From assembly GCF_011752995.1 (NCBI RefSeq), contig NZ_VWWL01000004.1, positions 62,001 through 126,000 on the forward strand: a DNA stretch of 64,000 nucleotides, in the 5' to 3' direction. The stretch comes from Burkholderia sp. Ax-1724 (GTDB lineage: Bacteria > Pseudomonadota > Gammaproteobacteria > Burkholderiales > Burkholderiaceae). The stretch's first letter is position 1. Every line of letters starts with the position of its first letter. A program made the position numbers and the translations under genes. The notes under the pieces were generated by a model. The model saw nothing but the letters and a program-made list of their open reading frames with translations. It searched no databases and had not been told where the DNA came from. Of the stretch, positions 52,812-61,372 are shown piece by piece.

Positions 52812-53795
52812 ATGTCCCGTCATTCGCCGCTCACGCGCCGCGCGTTTCTGACCAGCGTAGGGGCTTCACTGGCCGCCGCCGCGTTGCCTATCGTCTCCAC
52901 GTCCGTGTTTGCCGCCGATGCGCACGTAAAGGAATTTCGCATCGGCTATCAGAAAGCAGCGAGCACCCTCGTGCTGCTCAAGGCGCACGGTACGCTCGAA
53001 AAACGGCTTGCGCCGCTCGGCATCGGCGTCAAATGGACCGAGTTTCCGGCCGGCCCGCAGTTGCTCGAAGGACTCAATGTCGGCGCGATCGACTTCGGCT
53101 ACGTGGGCGAGGCGCCGCCCATCTTCGCGCAGGCAGCGGGCGCGAACTTCGTCTACACCGCGTATGAAATTCCGACGCCGCACGCCGAAGGCATCCTCGT
53201 GCATCCCGATGCGCCGATCAAAACATTGGCCGACCTGAAGGGAAAGAAAATCGCGCTGAACAAAGGCTCCGATGTGCACTGGTTCCTGGTGGCCGCATTG
53301 CAGAAGAACGGCGTGAAATTCAACGAGATTCAGCCCGTCTATCTGCCACCCGCTGATGCGCGCGCGGCCTTCGAACGTGGCGCGGTGGATGCATGGGCGA
53401 TCTGGGACCCGTTCCTCGAAGCCGCGAAGCGACAGTCGAATGCGCGCCTGCTCGCGGATGCCGAAGGCATCGTGAGCCACCATCAGTTTTTCTTGAGCGC
53501 TCGGCCGTTTGCGCAACAGAACGGCGACGTGCTCGCCATCGCGATGGACGAAGTCGGCAAGGAAGGGGAGTGGGTGCGAGGGCACTATAGCAAGGCCGCG
53601 GCGCAACTCGCGCCGATTCAGGGGCTCGACGCGAGCGTGATCGAATCAGGCCTGCGCCACTACGCGCATATCTACAAACCTGTCGATCCCAACGTGCTTG
53701 CGGAACAACAACGTATTGCAGATACGTTCAGCGAACTGCGCCTGATCCCGACGAAGATCGTCACCAGAGACGCAGCGCTGGCAAGCAACGCCTAG
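52812..53795 (+). CDS. aliphatic sulfonate ABC transporter substrate-binding protein (SsuA-like)
   Basis: The 327-aa periplasmic binding protein has a twin-arginine-like LTRRAFLTSVGAS signal and cleavage near FAAD, then FRIGYQKAASTLVLLKA, ending the first lobe at FGYVGEAPPIF, and IALNKGSDVHWFLVAAL. This is the SsuA/TauA pattern. The ATG at 52812 has GAG at 7 bp. ATG 52806 is also possible. No permease or ATPase genes are adjacent, so it is an orphan binding protein. Confidence 0.88.
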   Translation: MSRHSPLTRRAFLTSVGASLAAAALPIVSTSVFAADAHVKEFRIGYQKAASTLVLLKAHGTLEKRLAPLGIGVKWTEFPAGPQLLEGLNVGAIDFGYVGEAPPIFAQAAGANFVYTAYEIPTPHAEGILVHPDAPIKTLADLKGKKIALNKGSDVHWFLVAALQKNGVKFNEIQPVYLPPADARAAFERGAVDAWAIWDPFLEAAKRQSNARLLADAEGIVSHHQFFLSARPFAQQNGDVLAIAMDEVGKEGEWVRGHYSKAAAQLAPIQGLDASVIESGLRHYAHIYKPVDPNVLAEQQRIADTFSELRLIPTKIVTRDAALASNA

Positions 53796-53852
53796 CGTCG
53801 GCGCGTGAGCTTGCGCCACGCGCATCCTTGACGTCAGTACTCGCCCATTTGC

Positions 53853-54212
53853 TCAGGCGAAGAGTGCGGCGACGTTTTCAGGCGGGCGGCCGATCACGGC
53901 ACGCCCGTTTCGCACGACGATCGGACGTTGCAGCAGGATCGGATGCTGCGCCAATGCGTCATACAACTGCGCGTCGCTCAGCGACGGATCGGCGAGATTG
54001 AGTTCTTTGTATTCGGCTTCGGTGTCACGGATCATTTCGCGGACCGGACAGCCGAGTTGTGCATTGATCTGTTTGAGTTCGGCGACGGTACGCGGTTGTT
54101 TCAAGTATTCGACGATCTCGGTTGCTTCGTTCGCGCTGTTGTAGGTACTCGTGATCAGTTCACAGGTGGCGCGCGACTTGGAGCAACGGGGGTTGTGGTA
54201 GATGGTGATCAT
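53853..54212 (-). CDS. arsC: arsenate reductase (glutaredoxin-type, ArsC family)
   Basis: The 119-aa protein starts MITIYHNPRCSKSR with the catalytic Cys in NPRCSKSR and has the family end RPIVVRNGRAVIGRPPE. It resembles glutaredoxin-coupled ArsC, which reduces arsenate. No arsenite pump or ArsR is nearby, so a YffB-like redox role is possible. Upstream of it is the parS region. Confidence 0.88.
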   Translation of the reverse strand: MITIYHNPRCSKSRATCELITSTYNSANEATEIVEYLKQPRTVAELKQINAQLGCPVREMIRDTEAEYKELNLADPSLSDAQLYDALAQHPILLQRPIVVRNGRAVIGRPPENVAALFA

Positions 54213-54377
54213 TGAGATTGAGCGGTTCGGTTTGGGTTTGCGTTCCAGGGTCTGGCGACGAGGTAGTAAAAGGGATTTTAGCGGGTGGGGGGGCGGTTGG
54301 GTGTTGAGCTTGGCGGGGTCGCCTGTTGAGCCGTGGTTGGATGACGGCTGCGGGGCACGTGGTTTATCAGCTCCCGA

Positions 54378-54393
54378 GTTTATGCGCATAAAC
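54378..54393. promoter_or_regulatory. parS site 1
   Basis: A perfect 16-bp palindrome GTTTATGCGCATAAAC. This exact sequence is, to my knowledge, the parS reported for chromosome 2 of B. cenocepacia. Confidence 0.9.
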
Positions 54394-54611
54394 CGGCCCT
54401 CGCTTCGGCTAGCGGCGAGGTCGAGAATTGAATTCTGGTTGCCCTGGAGAAATTCACGCGGGGCTAGTGATTCAGGTAAAGGGCTCTCGCGAAGATCGGC
54501 GTAGGCAACCTTCCGCCAAACCCCAAAGCCGTTTGCCCCGCCGCCTGATGCGCCATCGAGCCTCGTAGCGTTGCCCTCTTCGATAGACATCAATCCTTGC
54601 CGGGATGACCC

Positions 54612-54633
54612 GGACTTTATGCGCATAAAGTCC
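54612..54633. promoter_or_regulatory. parS site 2, extended 22-bp palindrome
   Basis: The core TTTATGCGCATAAA is flanked by GGAC and GTCC, extending perfect symmetry to 22 bp. It differs from site 1 in the outermost core bases (C and G instead of G and C). Confidence 0.88.
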
Positions 54634-54856
54634 CGCAGGCGCGTCGCACGCCGCAGGCGGAAATCAACGGCACATGTCTCAGTAGCTGCCGACGCAAAGC
54701 CAAACCTCTTTGTCCCAAGACCACACACTCAAAGCAGCTCGCCCCTCTCTCAATACTTCATTCCCCGATTGCGCCCACGACGAGAAAACCTCTCGCGCCT
54801 TCTCTCCATCACCGCGAGCCGGTCATCGCATCACCTCTCGCGAGCGCTCCTGTCAT

Positions 54857-54872
54857 CTTTATGCGCATAAAC
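54857..54872. promoter_or_regulatory. parS site 3
   Basis: CTTTATGCGCATAAAC keeps the 14-bp core and has one arm changed. It lies about 100 bp before the parA start. Confidence 0.88.
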
Positions 54873-54973
54873 GTCTGCCGAACGGCTAATTTTCATTTCT
54901 ATTTACTCAAGTCATTTGAAATAGGAAATCAACCAGGTAAAATCCAACTGCGTCTAAAAAGAGGAGGTGAAAT

Positions 54974-55636
54974 TTGGCTGCAGAAATCATCGCGGTAACA
55001 CAGCAGAAGGGTGGCGTCGGGAAAAGCACAATCGCGATGCATCTCGGCGCTGCGTTTCACGAGAAAGGTAAACGCGTTCTCGTCGTCGACGCAGATGGCC
55101 AAAACACGCTGATCCACTGGGCCAGCGCTTCCTCTGACGGCGACGTCGGCATCCCATTCCCTGTCGTCAATCTCTCTGAGGCGGGCAGTCAGATCCACCG
55201 CGAGATCAAGAAATTCGTGGCTGACTACGACATCATCGTCGTCGACTGTCCGCCTTCCATCACCGAAAAAGTCTCCGGCGTCGTACTGCTTGCGGCGAGC
55301 GTGGCAGTCATCCCAACGTCGTCATCGCCCGCCGATTACTGGTCGAGCATCGGCCTCGTCAAGCTGGTTCAGCAAGCCCAAGTCATGAACGAAGACCTGC
55401 GCGCCGTCTTCCTGCTCAACAAGACGGAAGAGAAGCGGATGCTGACGCGCGAACTGAAACGCGCGCTCGAAGAACTCGGCTTCCCTTTGTTGAAGACCCA
55501 GATTCCAACGCGCGAAGCCTACAAACAGGCCATGGCGCTAGGGCAGACGGTGCTGCAGATGACCGACCGCGGCGCCAAGCTCGCCGCTATCGAAGTCAGG
55601 GCGTGCGCGAATGAGATCGCCGCCCTGCTCCCCTGA
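54974..55636 (+). CDS. parA: ParA, chromosome-partition ATPase
   Basis: The 220-aa ATPase has the deviant Walker A KGGVGKS near residues 12-18, VLVVDADGQ and IIVVDCPPS. It lacks the N-terminal HTH of plasmid type Ia ParA. TTG 54974 is the start, since GAGGAGGTGA lies just upstream. With ParB bound at parS it moves the origin of this replicon. The stop is directly followed by parS site 4. Confidence 0.93.
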   Translation: MAAEIIAVTQQKGGVGKSTIAMHLGAAFHEKGKRVLVVDADGQNTLIHWASASSDGDVGIPFPVVNLSEAGSQIHREIKKFVADYDIIVVDCPPSITEKVSGVVLLAASVAVIPTSSSPADYWSSIGLVKLVQQAQVMNEDLRAVFLLNKTEEKRMLTRELKRALEELGFPLLKTQIPTREAYKQAMALGQTVLQMTDRGAKLAAIEVRACANEIAALLP

Positions 55637-55652
55637 ATTTATGCGCATAAAG
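55637..55652. promoter_or_regulatory. parS site 4, in the parA-parB junction
   Basis: ATTTATGCGCATAAAG starts at the first base after the parA stop and its right end overlaps the AAAGGAG ribosome site of parB. Confidence 0.88.
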
Positions 55653-55660
55653 GAGCCTGA

Positions 55661-56716
55661 ATGAAACCGTCCCAATTCGCCAAAGGCTTTCAAGCACGTC
55701 CTGACACGACCAGCAGCGAAAAGCGCACCGCGCTCGACCGTCTGAACGCGATCGACGGTCTGGTCAAAAACGCGCCGCAAAATCCCGCAGCAGCCGGACG
55801 CGCGATACCTGCCGTCGTACCGCCAGGCATGCAGGAAATCGATGCCGTCGACACCGCCAACGAATCGGCGGCGTATCGTGCATGGCGGCTCGAGCACGGC
55901 TATCGTCCGGGCCAGGTCATCGAGCTTGCGCTCAAGACGATCAAGCCGAGCCCGTTCAATCCAAGGCACTTCTATCTGAAGTCGTCGATCGCCGAGCTCG
56001 CCGTCAATCTGGCTAAGCAAGGGCAGCAGCAAGCCATTCACGTCATTCCCGACTACGACAATCCCGGCACCTACTTCGTCAGCGACGGCGGCCGGCGCGT
56101 ACGCGCCTTGAAGGAAGCGAACAAGGAATCGGTGAAGGCGATCGTCATCGATCTGCCGATCGGCCTGCAGAGCTACAAGCTCGGCTACGACCTCAATGTC
56201 CAGCGCGACTCGCAGACCGTGTTCGACAACGCGGTCGTCTGGAAGCGATTTCTCGATGAACGGCATTTCCAGAGCCAGAAGGAGCTTGCCGAACACCTTG
56301 GGCTCGATGAATCGACGGTCGCGGTCGCGCTGTCCGTCGCCAAGTTGCCGGAAGCCGTGATGCACGAGATGGTCGCGCGCCCCGACCGCTTCGGCTCGAA
56401 CATGGCCTACCAGGTGGGCCGCTATCACACGGCGCGCGGCGCGGAAGCCACACTGCGCCTGATCAACCGAATCCTTGCCGACGACCTGAGCACGCGCCAG
56501 GTCGCCGACATCGTCCAAGGCAGGGCGACCGCGCAGGAAAGCGCCAAGCCCGCCGGTCGGCAGCGCTACGCGCAACGTCTGGAAATCAAACTGGAAGGGG
56601 TATCGGTCGGCGATCTCAAGTCCTACGGGGACGACCGGCTCGAGCTGCGCCTGAAAGGCCTCACGCGCGAGAAACGCGACGACATTCTGCGGCAGATTGA
56701 AAAGATGCTGAAGTAA
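55661..56716 (+). CDS. parB: ParB, centromere-binding CTPase
   Basis: The 351-aa ParB/Spo0J-type protein has the N-terminal domain with PSPFNPRHFY and the CTP motif GGRRVRAL, the HTH QKELAEHLGLDESTVAVAL near residues 205-223, and a C-terminal dimer domain. It binds the parS palindromes and spreads. Its ribosome site overlaps parS site 4. It is convergent with the initiator gene. Confidence 0.93.
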   Translation: MKPSQFAKGFQARPDTTSSEKRTALDRLNAIDGLVKNAPQNPAAAGRAIPAVVPPGMQEIDAVDTANESAAYRAWRLEHGYRPGQVIELALKTIKPSPFNPRHFYLKSSIAELAVNLAKQGQQQAIHVIPDYDNPGTYFVSDGGRRVRALKEANKESVKAIVIDLPIGLQSYKLGYDLNVQRDSQTVFDNAVVWKRFLDERHFQSQKELAEHLGLDESTVAVALSVAKLPEAVMHEMVARPDRFGSNMAYQVGRYHTARGAEATLRLINRILADDLSTRQVADIVQGRATAQESAKPAGRQRYAQRLEIKLEGVSVGDLKSYGDDRLELRLKGLTREKRDDILRQIEKMLK

Positions 56717-56792
56717 GCGGACGAGGTGGCCACGCAAATGCGCAGCGCCACCCGCCATTCGCGACGGCCGGTTATCGCGCGGCAGACCCCGC

Positions 56793-58142
56793 TCAGGCCG
56801 CGCGCGACTGGCTCAGCGTAAAGGCAAGCAGATCGCCATCGGTCGGCTCGCCCCAGGTTTTGCGCGAAAGCCAGTCGAAGAACGCCGTTTCGACGATCTT
56901 CGAATCCAGCCCACGGCGGCGCCAATCGTCGCGCAGGTGCGAACCGAGCCCCGGCAGTTCCTCCTCCTCGAACGACTGCCGCGCCATATCCCGTTCCGCG
57001 TCACCCTGTTCGTTGTATAGCTCGTAGGCCTGCTTGCGGCGATACGCCGAATATTCGCCCAGCAGACGCGCCTTGAGGTCGTCGGCCGGCGTCGCGACGG
57101 CTTTACCCACGCCGACAGCGGTCGGCAGCGCCTCGACAGGCGGTGCATAGCCTTTTTTCAACGCATCCTTGAACAGCGCGGGCGCGCTGCGCACCGGCGG
57201 CAGCGAAGTACTGCGCATGCGCTGCTCGGTCATCTGCAAAGCCGCGCGGATACGATTTTCCTCGCTGTCCGCATAGAGCGTCTGCGCTTCCTTGAGTGGA
57301 ATGCCGATCTTCACCATGCGATCGACGAGCGTGCTATCAAACACGTTCGGATGTTCGTCGAGCGCGAGCATCGGCTGCTTGCGCTCGGTCACGCGAAACT
57401 GGATTTCGGCGACGCGCCGTCCCTCGCGATGCTCGATCAGCTCGACGAAGATGTTCGTGACCGCATTGACCTCGGCGATGGCCGGACGCAGATAATCGCG
57501 CTTGAAATACTTGTACTCGCGCTTCGCTTCGTCGCCGGCTTCCGTGTCCGGTGTGCCCGACAGAATCGGACGCCACCATTCCCACGTCTCGCGCATCGTC
57601 AGATGACTCGGGTTGGTCAGATAGCGCACGCAGATCTCGTACAGCGCGAGGCCGGCGCTACTGCGCAACTGGCTCTGGAATTGCAGGCTCAGACGCGCGT
57701 ACTGAACCGGATCGAGCAGCTTCTTCTTGATCTTCGGCGCGAACGAAAACTCGACCCAGACACGTCGGGTGGTCGGATCTTCGAGAATTTCCGCGTCCGC
57801 GATCAGCGTCGAAATACCCCATTTACGGCCGGGCTTCTGACTGGACGTGCCGGTGCTCCATTCGACCTGCACCGACACCATACGGCGCAAGTGTTCCTTG
57901 ACGAGCGCCGTATCGTTCGAATCGAATGCCGAATTCGCGACGATGTCCGACAGCAGCGCGCGGTACGTGTCGCCCGACTCGTCGGCCTGCTGGGCCACCG
58001 CGAGCAGCACGTTGAAGAGCTTGCGGGTCAGCAGCGTGATCTTGCCGCTCTTGGGCTGGATCGCGATCGCCTCGACGGCTTTGCGCAACTCAGCCGAACT
58101 CGGGCTGACTACATCGGTCTTTTTCGCGCGCTTCGTGGCCAT
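56793..58142 (-). CDS. repA: replication initiator (Rep_3/RepA family) of the secondary chromosome
   Basis: The roughly 449-aa protein resembles plasmid-type Rep_3 initiators. It has LTRKLFNVLLAVAQQ near the N-terminus, the winged-helix core with SAGLALYEICVRYL, then WEWWRPILSG and EYKYFKRDYLRPAIAEVN, followed by a longer C-terminal part. It lies next to the iteron field and opposite parAB, as expected for a chromid origin. Start ATG 58142 (MATKRAKK) is preferred. ATG 58178 is possible. Neither has a clear ribosome site. Confidence 0.88.
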   Translation of the reverse strand: MATKRAKKTDVVSPSSAELRKAVEAIAIQPKSGKITLLTRKLFNVLLAVAQQADESGDTYRALLSDIVANSAFDSNDTALVKEHLRRMVSVQVEWSTGTSSQKPGRKWGISTLIADAEILEDPTTRRVWVEFSFAPKIKKKLLDPVQYARLSLQFQSQLRSSAGLALYEICVRYLTNPSHLTMRETWEWWRPILSGTPDTEAGDEAKREYKYFKRDYLRPAIAEVNAVTNIFVELIEHREGRRVAEIQFRVTERKQPMLALDEHPNVFDSTLVDRMVKIGIPLKEAQTLYADSEENRIRAALQMTEQRMRSTSLPPVRSAPALFKDALKKGYAPPVEALPTAVGVGKAVATPADDLKARLLGEYSAYRRKQAYELYNEQGDAERDMARQSFEEEELPGLGSHLRDDWRRRGLDSKIVETAFFDWLSRKTWGEPTDGDLLAFTLSQSRAA

Positions 58143-58202
58143 GCGTCGGGGTGAGAAGGGGGAATTTCGCGTGAGCATACCGGCTGGGGTGATACGCGTC
58201 TA

Positions 58203-59705
58203 TAGCGTCCCTCTCACCATTGCCGGTGAAGTGAGTTTACGAAGCGCGGCTCACCTCGAACCACTCCCGAAAACCCTCACCTCAGCCGTCTGCCGCCAGG
58301 TTCGGGGTGTCCTTGCAGGTCGCGGCGTTTGCCGATCCGGACAGATTCGCAGTCCATGGAAACGGGGAGTTTTTGATCCCGAACTTCCTCACCTCAAAAA
58401 ATTGCGGATTTTTTTGAGGCTGCGCGTAAACAAGAGGGATTCGGTGGCGTAACGACCGGGTGGCGAAGTCGCCCCTCCGCAGCTTTGTCACCGGCAGGAT
58501 CGCGTCCAGCGGCGCAGACCCGACGCTTCAATGGCACCGATGCAAAGAAATGCGCTCAGCCCCCTCTCCAATGCTCTGCTCAAGCAGTCGCTCCCCGTTT
58601 GTTCGGCGTTGCGCTCGCAACTTCTCCTTTCACCCAAACGGCTCAAAACAATGGCCAAAGTCCATCGTCAACCGTGGGTTTCCTGCCGTTAACTCAGCCT
58701 CTCTTCCGCGATATCCCCGAAAAAGCTCACCTCGACGCCACTGAATCACGTGAGGTGATGCACGCTCAAACCGCGCCAGCACCGACCTGCGCCGAAAAAC
58801 TCTCCCGAAAAGTCTCACCTTTAGGTATTCCCGAGAGCGACGCGAGGTTGCCACGGAAAGTCCCGAAAAACCTCACCTTTGCCGACGGTCCAAATAATTA
58901 TCAATGATTTCAGTAGGTTAGAGTAATCCACAAACGTTACCAATCGCCTCGATCTCCCGAAAATTCTCACCTCAAATCACTTTGGGACCTCGAAGGTCTC
59001 CCCGCTTACCGGCTCCAATCCTCCTGAAAAACCTCACCCGTGAAATCCAGTCTCCCATGGAGCCGGTGGATCGTAACGGCCATCAGACGGGCATCTCCAG
59101 CCGATGAACCCGATTTTTCTCCCGTATTTCCTCACCTTAACGTCCGAAAACCCTCGCAGCACTTCCCGAAAAGCCTCACCTTTAGCGAAATTGTCCGCCT
59201 GAGATCGAGCCAAACGCTCACGTCCCGAATCCGCTCACCTTTCCGATCCTCGTGGCCACCAGCCAGTCAACGCCGCGGACAAATCTGGATCACAAAATCC
59301 GCTCCTGTCCTGTAAAAGCTCACCTTAGGGCTCCGAATGCTCAAAATTGAGGCAAAAACGACCTGCTGGTCCCGTAAAACCTCACCTTCAATCTGCATTT
59401 TCTCCCGACTCATCTCACCAATGGGGTTAACAGCCCAAAAACAACCCAGAAAATCAGTGCTCGCAAGACTCCCGAAAGCGCTCACCGTTGGGCCTGCCGG
59501 CCCAGGAAGAGCTTTTCGCGTGTGGCCGGGCGATTCACGGCGCCAGGCTCCCGCAAAACCTCACCTTTCGCCAAACCGCCCGTATACGGCGTTTCCTGAA
59601 CTCGCTCACGTTCTGTCCCGGACCTTCTCACCAGGCTCCCCGAACCCCATCACTCGAGGTTCCCGCAGAATCTCACCACGTCTCCCGCAAAGCTTCACCT
59701 TGTCG
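58203..59705 (+). repeat. iteron array, candidate origin of replication of chromosome 2
   Basis: About 20 copies of a motif near TCCCGAAAANCCTCACCTTT lie in the same direction over 1.5 kb with no gene. CTCACC cores begin at 58276, 58388, 58726, 58813, 58872, 58966, 59033, 59131, 59175, 59234, 59320, 59381, 59414, 59481, 59560, 59627 and 59672, with weaker copies (58213, 58250, 59152, 59605, 59694). Spacing is irregular (22-340 bp). A near-consensus DnaA box, TAATCCACA, is at 58924-58932. The array sits directly upstream of repA. Confidence 0.88.
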
Positions 59706-59868
59706 GCTTGAAACCCCCGCCAGATAAGGGTTTGCCGAGGCGTTAACGTTTTTAACAAGGGTTCAAAGGTGTTTACTTTTATTACTCTCAAGCTTTTCCA
59801 CCCCGCGAGCTTCCGAAACACCACGTCCTCAACCCTCTCAACCCGCTAACGCTCGTGAAACAGTGCGC

Positions 59869-59955
59869 GATCATTGAAAAATCAATAAAAGCTCTTTCTT
59901 TACAAGAGCTTATTAGCTATTCTTCGTTTTGTTTCACGGAAATAAAACTGTCACG
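59869..59955. other. AT-rich segment with inverted repeat, candidate unwinding element
   Basis: After the last iterons, the DNA becomes strongly AT-rich. Inside is a perfect 8-bp inverted repeat (AAGCTCTT at 59889-59896, AAGAGCTT at 59904-59911). The position beside the iteron field suits a DNA-unwinding element. The hairpin could instead be a weak terminator. The rest of 59706-60085 holds a second AT-rich patch (59740-59790) and no gene. Confidence 0.5.
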
Positions 59956-60085
59956 CAGGTTCAGCAGTGCTTTGCTCCCTCAAAAGCACATCTGTTTACC
60001 TCAATCCCCTCGTCACGGATAAATTGGTAGCAAACGCTACGTAAATTGTTATGATTCATCCAATTCGAGCAACATCGAGGTTGAT

Positions 60086-61312
60086 ATGAATCTGGATCAG
60101 GAACGGCAAACCATTCGGGACGAGCTTGAAGCCATGCGTGCCCAAGGCATGCGCCGGCAGGATCTTTCACTGCACGCCTGCAAGCGGCTCTTTTTCGATC
60201 TGGGCATTCGCCCGTCGATGGCTGCGGTTCGCGATCTGACACAAACCGGCAGCGCTAGCGACATTCCAAAAGACATCGATCACTTCTGGGAACGCATCCG
60301 CAATGTCTCGCGCGTCAAGGTCGGCGCCGGTGCGATCCCGAAAGCGCTCGAAGAACGTGCCGGCGAACTGCTCGGCGTGCTGTTTGAAGAAGCCGTGGCC
60401 GAGGCAAAAGCGGCACTCGATAGCGAACGCGAAGAAATCCATGCGCAAATCGGCGCTGCCGATCTGCGTACCCGCGACGCGGAAATTCGCCGTGACGCAG
60501 CCGATGAGGCCGTCAAACGCAGCGAAATGCGAGCCGAAGCCGCTTGGGAACGTGTCCGGGTGCTAGAAACCGAGCTATCGAGCGCGACCACGCACGGCAA
60601 TATCCATCTCGAGGGATTGCAAGCGACCACGCGGCGACTCGACCAGGAAAACGAGACGCTCCGCCAGCGTCTCGAAACCGAGCAAGCGACGAACGCAACG
60701 CTGCGCGACCGGATCGACGCACTACACGTCGAATTGCGGCAAAGCACCGAACACTATGCGCAGCAGATCAAGGACGCGGTTGCCGAGGCCGAGCGACGCG
60801 TCAAGCCGATGCTGGTCGAGCTCGATTCGCTGCGCAGCATGGCCGCGACCTATCAATCCGGTGTGCGCGACGCGAGCCGCAAAGAATTCGAGTTCATTCA
60901 GCAGATTGCCGCGGCCAAGGCTCGTGGGGACCGGCTCGACGCGCAATTGCGCGAACAGTCGGATGAGGTGGACACGTTGACCAGGGAAGTCGCGATGCTG
61001 CGCGGCCAGCAAGGTATCGACCCGGCGATCGCCGCCCTGCTTTGCTCGCTGGTCAACGCCGGCCGGCTCACGAACGAAGAGTTGAGCATGATCGGCACTG
61101 CGGCGGACGGTCACGTGACGTTGCCTGCGCGCTGCCCGAAATGCGAGGAAGGTGAGCCGGAGTTGTCGCAGGTCGATCACCGTTTCGAGCTGCTTTGCCC
61201 AGAGTGTGAGCATTCCTCGGGCCTCGGCGAATCAAGGCTGGCAGCGGTTAGCCAGTTTCTGTCAGACGCTGCGGCCGCACAGTCCACGCGAGCTGTCGAT
61301 ATCGTGCGATAG
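60086..61312 (+). CDS. KfrA-like DNA-binding coiled-coil protein with C-terminal zinc ribbon
   Basis: The 408-aa protein has an N-terminal plasmid-type KfrA domain (about residues 1-110). A long coiled coil of about 220 residues rich in Glu, Arg, Ala and Leu follows. The C-terminal part has CPKC and CPEC pairs about 25 residues apart, a likely zinc ribbon. KfrA proteins form fibres that aid plasmid segregation. Its place between the iterons and a recombinase-like gene fits a chromid maintenance role. ATG 60086 has GAGG upstream. Confidence 0.82.
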   Translation: MNLDQERQTIRDELEAMRAQGMRRQDLSLHACKRLFFDLGIRPSMAAVRDLTQTGSASDIPKDIDHFWERIRNVSRVKVGAGAIPKALEERAGELLGVLFEEAVAEAKAALDSEREEIHAQIGAADLRTRDAEIRRDAADEAVKRSEMRAEAAWERVRVLETELSSATTHGNIHLEGLQATTRRLDQENETLRQRLETEQATNATLRDRIDALHVELRQSTEHYAQQIKDAVAEAERRVKPMLVELDSLRSMAATYQSGVRDASRKEFEFIQQIAAAKARGDRLDAQLREQSDEVDTLTREVAMLRGQQGIDPAIAALLCSLVNAGRLTNEELSMIGTAADGHVTLPARCPKCEEGEPELSQVDHRFELLCPECEHSSGLGESRLAAVSQFLSDAAAAQSTRAVDIVR

Positions 61313-61322
61313 CGGATAAAGC

Positions 61323-61372
61323 GCTAAAGGTGAGGAAATCCGGGAGTCAAGAGGTGAGGACTTTCAGGGTGG
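61323..61372 (-). repeat. two inverted iteron copies downstream of the KfrA-like gene
   Basis: On the minus strand, CCCGGATTTCCTCACCTTTAG and CTGAAAGTCCTCACCTC match the iteron motif. Their cores on the plus strand are GGTGAG at 61329-61334 and 61353-61358. They face the main array from the other side of the KfrA-like gene, and the second lies against the 3 prime end of the recombinase-like gene. Confidence 0.8.

Larger units (their letters stand above)
54213..54973. other. centromere region upstream of parA
   Basis: The 761-bp gap holds three parS palindromes and the parA promoter. At 54895-54929 an imperfect inverted repeat (ATTTCTATTT and AAATAGGAAAT) flanks AT-rich DNA and may be an operator for parA. 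No gene is supported. Confidence 0.7.

Noticed and set aside
54213-54728. A longer ArsC start upstream through the parS region
   Set aside because: The extra frame crosses parS sites and has no similarity. ATG 54212 begins the standard ArsC N-terminus.
58745-58758. TCACGTGAGGTGAT as a chromosome-1-type parS or an inverted iteron
   Set aside because: It has CACGTG but lacks the GTT/AAC flanks. The complementary core is CTCACG rather than CTCACC.
59847-59940. CGTGAAACA and TGTTTCACG as a split chromosome-1 parS
   Set aside because: The two halves lie about 80 bp apart and do not form the 16-bp site.
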